Assembly (NCBI GenBank): GCA_019059635.1
Contig: JAGVRJ010000013.1
Location: forward strand, 496,001-560,000
Origin: Proales similis
Lineage: Eukaryota; Rotifera; Eurotatoria; Ploima; Proalidae
Length of the DNA stretch: 64,000 bases
Direction of reading: 5' to 3'
The position numbers and the translations under genes are program-made. Below the pieces are notes generated by a model. The model did not search any database, was not told the DNA's origin, and was given only the letters and a program-made list of their open reading frames with translations. Of the stretch, positions 57,301-64,000 are shown in pieces; the stretch's first letter is position 1; the number at the start of each line of letters is the position of its first letter.

Positions 57301-59579
57301 TTAGCGATGAATCAAATTATCTTGGCTTCAGCTGTCCCCATACTCGATTGACAGCCTCTTTCGTGGTCGAATCTATCGACCTCAATGCTAATTCAGAAAT
57401 TAATCGATCATATTCGATTCACTTTCATTCGAAAATCAATAAGGTGGTTGAATCGGACACGCATAGCTGCCCTCAAAGTCATTATTCAGAAGAGTATGTG
57501 AGAGCCACGGCATAGATCGAAGATTGTAGATTATAAATATGCTTGAAAGATGCATATAGATATAAATAAGAATAAATGTGACCATTAGCTAAACAAGCAG
57601 ATGCACTTTGCACCTTGGCATTTAAATGACTTGGTCGATAAGATCACTCCTTTGCAAATGGTTGCTTGATACCGCGTTACACAAGCGGCCTCTCTAGCCA
57701 AGAGAGTGCTAGTTTAGCCTGAGGAATTCTATCACAAAGGCATTCCTTTTTATGCCATATTTGAATTTTTAATTCATGGGATTAATAAATGGCAAGATGA
57801 TAAAGACGATCAATTTTGCTCATTCAATCTAGATGAACCTCTTGTGTGCAAATCTTTGTGCGCACCAAGCAAGAAAGCTGTTTATTTTAGTTCCCCATCT
57901 CTGGATTATCAAAGCAAGCGTTCGGACTATCAGATGTGCGAATCGTTCTCTGACATATTTAGGTCAACCTTTGATTCGGGTCAATTTAATTTAATTACAA
58001 AGCCGAACGAGCAAAGAGGAAAAAGTGATCGAATTAGGAAAAATGTGTATGTGCGAGTTCACCCTCGACTCCTTTTGATTAAGCTCGTTCTTCATTTTCA
58101 TACTATTCAAATATGCATGGCTTACATATGGTACGTGCAAACAGGCATGCTTGAATAGGCGGTTCGGTGCCCATTCTCAATCAATTAAACCAGCTTCATG
58201 GTCAACGCTTTTGATCTATTCTCAAAAACACCCAACTGGTAAATTAAATCTTATCGCTGCAAAATTGACCACGTCTCGCCGTTGAGTTCAAAAGAGAAAG
58301 TGGACCTGATTCTGAATTGAAAGTACAATTGCCATTTGTACTATCAGAAACAAACATTTATTTGTTCTAATCGGCAAACTTTACTCAGTTTTGATATGGG
58401 CCTATAATCAATTTGCATAAAACTTTCGCAGCCCGGGGGTTAACCATTCAACAGTTAAATGCTCACTTTTCTATGATTTGTGATTGTAGCTCATTTTTAA
58501 TGTGGGGGGTTAAGAAGGGAAATAATAACAAAACAGAAACGCATTTAATGGTGAAGCACAATCAAACAGGAAGCCTTCCTAGTGTCGCTTCTTATTTGAG
58601 CGTGAGAGGTGAAATTCAATTAGACTCGCTGAGAATGCATGCTCTGTTGGGCTTCAAAAACAAATGCTTCACTTGGCAAAATAATCAAACATTTCATACT
58701 CTCGTTGAGCGCTAAAAGTGAATAATAAATTAAAATCCCCATTTGCTTCCGCCTAAGTTGGCATGCCTACAAAAGTGTTCAAAAAGCTGTACTTTGACAG
58801 CCAGTTTGCTTAAATCCATTCAAGTAAATTAAAATAAGAAATTGACAAAAATGGAAGTTAAAAGGAATCATAATCATCGAAGGAGAGAGTCTCTTTATGT
58901 TGAGCGAGTTGAATTTGTAACTGGGCTTTCGACTGCTTGGGGAAATGATATTCAGAAAAAGAATACCAGCAGAAATCATATGAAGCCACTCAATCAGAAA
59001 TATTTGCCCTATCAAAAGATTAATAGTCTACGGTATATATTGCCTTTTTGGTGGTAAGTAAGCCCATAATCAACAATAATTCGTTGTTTACCCTGTTCAA
59101 ACGGGAATCTGGACGCTAAACTCGTTTAAGAAGAGGGTTTCTTTTTGTTCGGAATTACTAGAAAAATCAAACCAGCTACTTTAAAGCTGAACGGCCTCTC
59201 CAAAGAAGGCGATTTTTTTATAAGAGCAGGGCAATCTTTTTCATTATGACTCTGTTTTTGATTGCCTCGAATAAATTTGAGTTCGAAAGTGCGACACCGA
59301 ATTCTCTTGACACTTCGCCGTTGCCTCAACGACCAAAAACGTCAAGCCTCTCGCCAGTATCAAAAAATAATTGCGTGTCAAGTAATTATTTAATGCCAAA
59401 TCAACAGAGAACATAATAAGACTACTTCTATGATTAGGAAAATCAAACTGGGATCTAAATAATTTTGAAAAGCCAAGTTTGCCCATAACAAGATTTAATT
59501 CGGCATCAAGTGAGCAATGTTTCAGTTAAGTGAGTAGTCAGTGTTTATAAACCCACTCAAAGCAAGCAGGAATCAGCAA
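51352..59579. promoter_or_regulatory. 8.2 kb gene-free region upstream of plexin, probably cis-regulatory
   Basis: No convincing coding frame on either strand: open frames are 60-104 codons, without domains or splice partners. The sequence is visibly GC-richer and less repetitive than the other intergenic DNA. It contains a CT-rich microsatellite (53867-53891), a CGCGCGAGCGCGCG palindrome (about 55323), CGATCGATCGACCGCCGG near 51540, and many TAATTA-type homeodomain core sites (for example near 51492, 51622, 54128, 54163, 56195, 56853). In a genome with 100-200 bp spacers this is an outlier. I infer enhancers of the plexin gene; non-coding RNAs cannot be excluded. Confidence 0.5.
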
Positions 59580-60802
59580 ATGATGCGCAGTAAAAGTCAG
59601 ATGCGAGCCTACATAGAGGAAAAGCGCATCATATCTGAAAGACTTCATCAAATTTGGAACTGTGAGACAAGTTCTTATGTGAGTTTTTAAGAAAGCTCTC
59701 ATGAAACAAAAACGAAATTTGGAAAAACTTCCTGTTTTCCCTCTTTAGGTTCAAAAAGACTGCAAATATCCTGAAAAGCTTAAAAATCAAACCATTTTAT
59801 CTGACAAAGACTGGTTTGTCTGCATTCCCGAACAACCGAGTCTTCTAGAATCCACAGGGGTCATCGATGCTTTTGCGATTTCTGAAGTTTCAAACGGACA
59901 GCCTTACAAGATGAAAGCCGATATCGGCGGTGTAGTTGCTAGCAAATTGTTACAAGGACAGACTGTTCGTATAGGAATCAACGGAATCAGCAAAGATCCA
60001 GAAGAAAAAAAAGATAATCAAGAAGACCTTTTCACCTTTGACAGTTTCAATCCCAAACAAAAAAGGTATTTGATGAGAAGAAAAGCAAAACTTTATGGCT
60101 CGCTCTAGTAATGAGGGTTTTAGGGAGTCAGTCTTATACGATTCTGACCGTACTCCACCATCAATTCTATCATGGAACGAGCAGATTGACAAAAAAGCTG
60201 AAAAAATTATCCATGCACGAAATCAAAATAGCACAGCGTCACTTGTAAGTCTGAAATCTTAATTAATTTTGAATAATTTTAATACCAAACGCGATTATTT
60301 ATACTAGATAGAAGACAAACGACTAAAAAAGTTTATTGTTAAAAAGCTCTATGAAGAAGAGGAGTTTAAGCCCGAGCCAAGCAGAAATCCACTGAGCAAA
60401 CCTGATATACAGCGTCTAGTTCAACTAGAAAGCCAGGATCATAGCTTGAAAAAAAGAAAAGATTTACGTAACCAAGTAAATTTGCCGGTACAAATAATAG
60501 GCGTTCCAGGCATAGTTAATAAGAGGACGAAACAAAATGTACAAGCAAGCTTAGATGATTTATTTGGTCAGGTAAAAAGAAATAACCCAAATCAGTATAT
60601 GGTAGATTCTTTCAAGTTGAATAAGCCGTTACTTGCACCAATTAAAACCAATAAGAAACGGGTTATGGCCAGCTTTATAAACAAGGTCGAGTATCTCAAG
60701 CTAATTGACAATCTTACAAATTCTAATCCATCGTCCAAAATTTCTAACACCGTTTTATCGAGAGGCAGCAAAAGCTACCCGAGTTCAGCGAATATTCATT
60801 AA
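59580..60802 (+). CDS. Unknown four-exon gene
   Basis: Exons 59580-59678, 59749-60065, 60109-60244 and 60308-60802 join in phase (introns 70, 43 and 63 bp) into 348 aa. The second intron (GTATTTG to CTCTAG) is the shortest I model. Without it, two frames would overlap at 60095-60108, so splicing is the better reading. The protein starts MMRSKSQMRAYIEEKRIISERLHQIWN and includes KDWFVCIPEQPSLLEST, SWNEQIDKKAEKIIHARNQ, KKLYEEEEFKPEPSRNP, and a basic C-terminus. No signal peptide or membrane segment; soluble and Lys-rich. I do not recognise the family. The ATG lies 3 nt after AATCAG, an acceptor-like site. Confidence 0.72.
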
Positions 60803-61495
60803 GCTTGAGGCAAGCCTTTTCCCAGAAAAATAAGCTCAATAACTAGCCCTGACTTCCCGATGTGGTTCGCCTATGCCTTTTTACTCTGTTGAGCATACAT
60901 CTCTTACTATTTTTTTAAATAAAGTAATCAAATACACTCGTTCTCGATGTTTAAGTTTTAGTACTTCTTTTAGTTCTAGTTATTCAGGCGTAAATTGTCG
61001 TCATTCAGAATCAATTTGCGTTATTCAGAGATATACCACCAAATGCTTGAGCATTTGTGGTCCAGATTAAGTTTTTCATATTACTTTCAAGTCTATTAAG
61101 GAAATCATTATCATTACTCGTGAATGAGAATAAGAGTAATTGGCCAGTAAAGCGTTAAGTAGGTGACAAGCAAGTCAAATTAGAATAGAAACAAATTTTG
61201 GAGATGATGAATGTAAATTTACATGAAGAATAAAATCAAAAAGTCAACAATCTTGTAAATTTCGACTACTATTTAACAAAACTTGTTATGTGCTTAAAGA
61301 TTAGTCTTATTTTTTAAAATTATCGCAAAATGGCATTAGTTCAGACGTTTACACAACACATTCAAGCGCTTTTTTGCAAGCAAACGTTGTTTTAAGTTCA
61401 AGCTTAATTCTTTGATCGTATGCACGCGGTGATCCAATATTTTTTATGATTGATTTGGCTTGTTAAGAAAAAAGAAGCAAACTGTTGGAAAAATA
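60803..61495. other. Intergenic region
   Basis: About 0.7 kb of AT-rich DNA between two same-strand genes. AATAAG and AAATAAAG (about 60918) could serve as polyadenylation signals. No gene supported. Confidence 0.5.
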
Positions 61496-62079
61496 ATGGC
61501 TCAAGTCGTCTCATCTGGACTGCCTATCAAAGTTGTTGAGAATCAAACTGCCTGTTTGAATCAAAAGGTTCGATTTCGTTTGAATGCAACAAAAAAAGTC
61601 ATTGGAAGATCGGAGACTGAGAGCAGCTCAGATTATGACGATGACTATTTGCCACCTGCTTATGGTAAGCGAGCTTAAGAAGACCACTAGCTTTATAAAT
61701 TACATATCTTAATGAAACCAAGCTCAGTTGGCGAGAGCTATTATTGATGACAACTTGACAAGTGTAAAACAATCACTTGATTTGGGACTCAATGTTAACT
61801 TTGTGTATGATCAAGAGCGAAATTTTTCCTTTCTTCACCTCGCGTGTTTAATGGGACATCCTAAAATTATAAAGTAAGCCTGAAGCTGTGGCATAACATT
61901 AGTTGAAGGATTGTTTCTTAAAAAGCTCATAATTTATCCTTTTAAGATACCTATTAGATATTGGGGCTGACCCAAATATTGTAACAGTAGACGGCTATCA
62001 GGCCATAGATTTAATTCAATCAGATGACTTGAATACCGCAGCGTACATGCTAATGAAAATGCGAAGTGCCAAAGCCTAA
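61496..62079 (+). CDS. Small ankyrin-repeat protein with a PP1-docking-like motif
   Basis: Exons 61496-61664, 61723-61873 and 61947-62079 are in phase (introns 58 and 73 bp) and give 150 aa. The N-terminus has KVRF, fitting the RVxF pattern used by protein phosphatase 1 regulators, followed by an acidic Ser-rich stretch (ETESSSDYDDDY). Ankyrin repeats follow: ARAIIDDNLTSVKQSLDLGLNVN, FSFLHLACLMGHPKIIKYLLDIGADPN, VDGYQAIDLIQSDDLN. Length and order (RVxF then ankyrin repeats, about 150 aa) resemble PPP1R27 and the N-terminus of MYPT/PPP1R16 proteins. The PP1 link is inference; the ankyrin assignment is firm. Could also be a general small ankyrin protein. Confidence 0.8.
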
Positions 62080-62718
62080 ACTAAGAACAGAACCCGAATA
62101 GCCAAATACCAATTAGAAATACGTTTCTACTATTTTGATGCAATCTAATACCCGAATTGAAAATTCGCAATTCAAATATGAACTGAGTCTATTTTTTCAC
62201 CCTATTGATTATCAAACTCCAATTCAACTTACTCCAAACTCCAAATTCGTACCTAGTAGATCTGGTTAGTATATTCTAAGTGAGTAAGAGAATGAAGCAT
62301 TGTTTCTAGTTTAAGAACATAATCGGAACGAGATAGAGCGTTATAATTTTACTGTAAATTTAATTTAAACAAAATAAAAAAAAACATATTCCTTGTATCT
62401 TATGCTGATGATTCATTTATATTCTTTATTCATTTCTTCCACATTGTACAACTATTGACCGTGAATACCCTCACATGGCTAGATCATCCGACAATTAATA
62501 ACTAGTTTTAATTTAGTCCATTTTATAGCCGTTCAATATTTTTAGTTTGAATTACAATCACCAATGAATCGAACCGCAAGTATTAAAATCAGAGAATTAC
62601 AAAGATTAAGCAAAATAGTTCAATAAATGGAAAATAATTAAAAATCTAAAAATTTTATTTTTTTGGCAAAAAAGGCGAATATTGCCAATTCAAGCGGCAA
62701 TTCATGAAGAGAAAATTG
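62080..62718. other. Convergent intergenic region
   Basis: About 0.6 kb of AT-rich DNA between 3' ends of the ankyrin gene (+) and the MTMR-like gene (-). AATAAAA near 62372 is a candidate polyadenylation signal. Nothing else seen. Confidence 0.5.
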
Positions 62719-64000
62719 CTATAGTGCTGTGACTTCCTCGAATCGATCAGTTTTCTTCTGAACGTTTTTTATTTTAGTTCTGCTCGGTGGTATCGGCGTC
62801 TCTGCTTGGATGCTTGATATCGTTTCATGTTGAGAACTACTATCTAACTCATTTTCTTCATTTTCTTCCCAATCGAAAAATACTTCGTTCCATCTAAGAA
62901 AGCATTTCGACCAGAATTTAAGGTCGTAGATTTTTTCGCTCGGATGCAGTATAAAGTTGGAAGGCGTATATCTAGAATTTGCTACATATTTTTTCGGCAG
63001 ATTGCTATCCGACTGTCTTGTGTGTTTTATCCAAAAATAATTTGCAGACTTGAACAATTTAATTAAATATCCCGGGCAATCAGAATTATTGTCGTTAAGA
63101 CAGCTGGAAATCTGCTGGCTACTTCCTGCAAGGCACCTTTGCCTATTCATATAAGCTCTCCAACTATTTGCTCCGTTAAAACAAAATGTTGGCGAAAGGC
63201 CACTTAGCGTGTAATCAAACATGTGAATTAAATAAAGCTCGTTAAATTCAAACTCTTCTGGGTACTGCTTAAGAAGTTGATGGACGCAGTCCAAGAAAAG
63301 TAAAAACACCGGAGATGGCCTATTTTTGATTATTGTTTTATCAGATTGGTTGGAACTGGAGGGTTTTTTTTGAAATGCTCTTGATTCCGATTTTTCGCTT
63401 CTGATATCTAGTTTGCTTTCGAATTCATCGCGATCATTTATGTCGTGTTTTGAAGACTTGAATCGATCAAAAAAGGGATGTCCTAAAAGAAACCAGTCGA
63501 ATTGGATCAGATTTTCAAAGCCGGTCATAGTACGGAATTGAGGGTTTAGACAAATTTTCGCCAAACTTGTCATTACGCAGGAGCAATCTGGTTCCCGTGA
63601 ATACTCCAGCAAAAAAACATTTCTCTTATTTATGTGCAGCTGAGTTATCAGGTCGATTGCTGATGCTTTCATAGTAGAAACAAATTTAAGCCATTTTGTC
63701 TGATGAAGAAGAGAAAAAAATTTTCCGCTTTCGTTTTCTTTCATATAGTCAGCCGGTGTTTCTTTTGAGCAAACGACTTGGCAATTTTTTAAATCTTTAA
63801 TTACTCAAGATGTTAAAATTACCGTAAGAGCACATTTCCATCAGTTTTAAGTAGCTCAAGTGTATTTTTTCTGTAGTTAATGGAACTTGAATTCGGAAAA
63901 ACTCATGCAACGGCTCATTGTCTGATTGCTCATGAAAACAATTTTGCAATATACTGTTGTAGCTTAAATTTTTTTCTCGGAAATTCACTCATCTAAATAG
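62719..64000 (-). CDS. Myotubularin-related pseudophosphatase (MTMR10/11/12-like), 5' partial
   Basis: Exons 62719-63776 and 63823 to about 63987 (46-bp intron, in phase); the gene continues past the right edge. Family landmarks: QTKWLKFVSTMKASAIDLI, NPQFRTMTGFENLIQFDWFLLGHPFFDRF, SPVFLLFLDCVHQLLKQYPEEFEFNELYLIHMFDYT, and the late KFWSKCFLRWNEVFF segment typical of MTMR10/12. The phosphatase P-loop, HCSDGWDRT in active myotubularins, reads EYSREPDCSC, so the catalytic Cys and Arg positions are gone. Inactive MTMRs act as adaptors that bind and stabilise active ones which dephosphorylate PI3P and PI(3,5)P2 on endosomes. The N-terminal PH-GRAM domain would lie outside this window. Confidence 0.88.

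Noticed and set aside
52414-58715. Many 60-104 codon frames on both strands in the region upstream of plexin
   Set aside because: Overlapping, without domains, signal peptides or splice partners; the number expected by chance in GC-richer DNA is high.
60095-60244. Separate overlapping gene starting at ATG 60095
   Set aside because: A 43-bp GT-AG intron joins the flanking frames in phase; one gene is simpler.

Overview
This is a metazoan nuclear genome segment. Genes carry GT-AG introns that are almost all 43-69 bp, spacers between neighbouring genes are often only 100-200 bp, and the proteins are animal-specific (plexin, a ROR-type receptor tyrosine kinase, calpain, EIPR1, SELENOK). DRC2 and a Tctex-type dynein light chain imply motile cilia or flagella. 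A compact-genome invertebrate fits, possibly one that uses spliced-leader trans-splicing. I cannot name the phylum from the sequence.

Layout. 1-3644: 3' part of a decayed GH31 alpha-glucosidase-like gene (+). 3730-4400: an unidentified GC-rich island. 4500-18262: about 13.7 kb of satellite DNA, first an older family of 165-195 bp monomers, then about 11.7 kb of a 187-bp family with regional higher-order repeats. 18866-22155: PLAA (no PUL domain) and EIPR1 in tandem on the minus strand. 22829-23287: SELENOK, with an in-frame UGA and a SECIS-like element. 24132-26066: calpain. 26368-28913: three minus-strand genes for secreted proteins, two of them paralogues. 29121-30029: an unknown Ser/Asn-rich protein. 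31045-36667: RBM19, RCCD1 and DRC2, a tight same-strand trio. 36810-39455: a ROR-like kinase without a kringle (-). 41030-44477: a Tctex1 dynein light chain, a CD225/dispanin protein, a U-box/ankyrin protein and a small hypothetical ORF (all -). 44842-51351: an intronless plexin (-). 51352-59579: an 8.2 kb gene-free stretch, probably regulatory. 59580-60802: an unknown four-exon gene (+). 61496-62079: a small ankyrin protein with a PP1-docking-like motif (+). 62719 to the right edge: a myotubularin-related pseudophosphatase of MTMR10/12 type (-).

Themes. Several enzyme-family members have lost catalytic residues: the GH31 protein, the plexin GAP domain and the MTMR phosphatase, with a milder change in the ROR kinase. 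PLAA has lost the domain that binds p97/VCP in other species. The satellite block resembles pericentromeric or centromeric DNA: nucleosome-scale monomer, local higher-order repeats, older diverged repeats at both edges. The most unusual observations are the arginine-finger-less intronless plexin, the selenoprotein gene, the satellite architecture, and operon-like gene spacing with acceptor-like AG sites just before several start codons. Exon boundaries were inferred by eye from GT/AG sites, reading phase and family resemblance.
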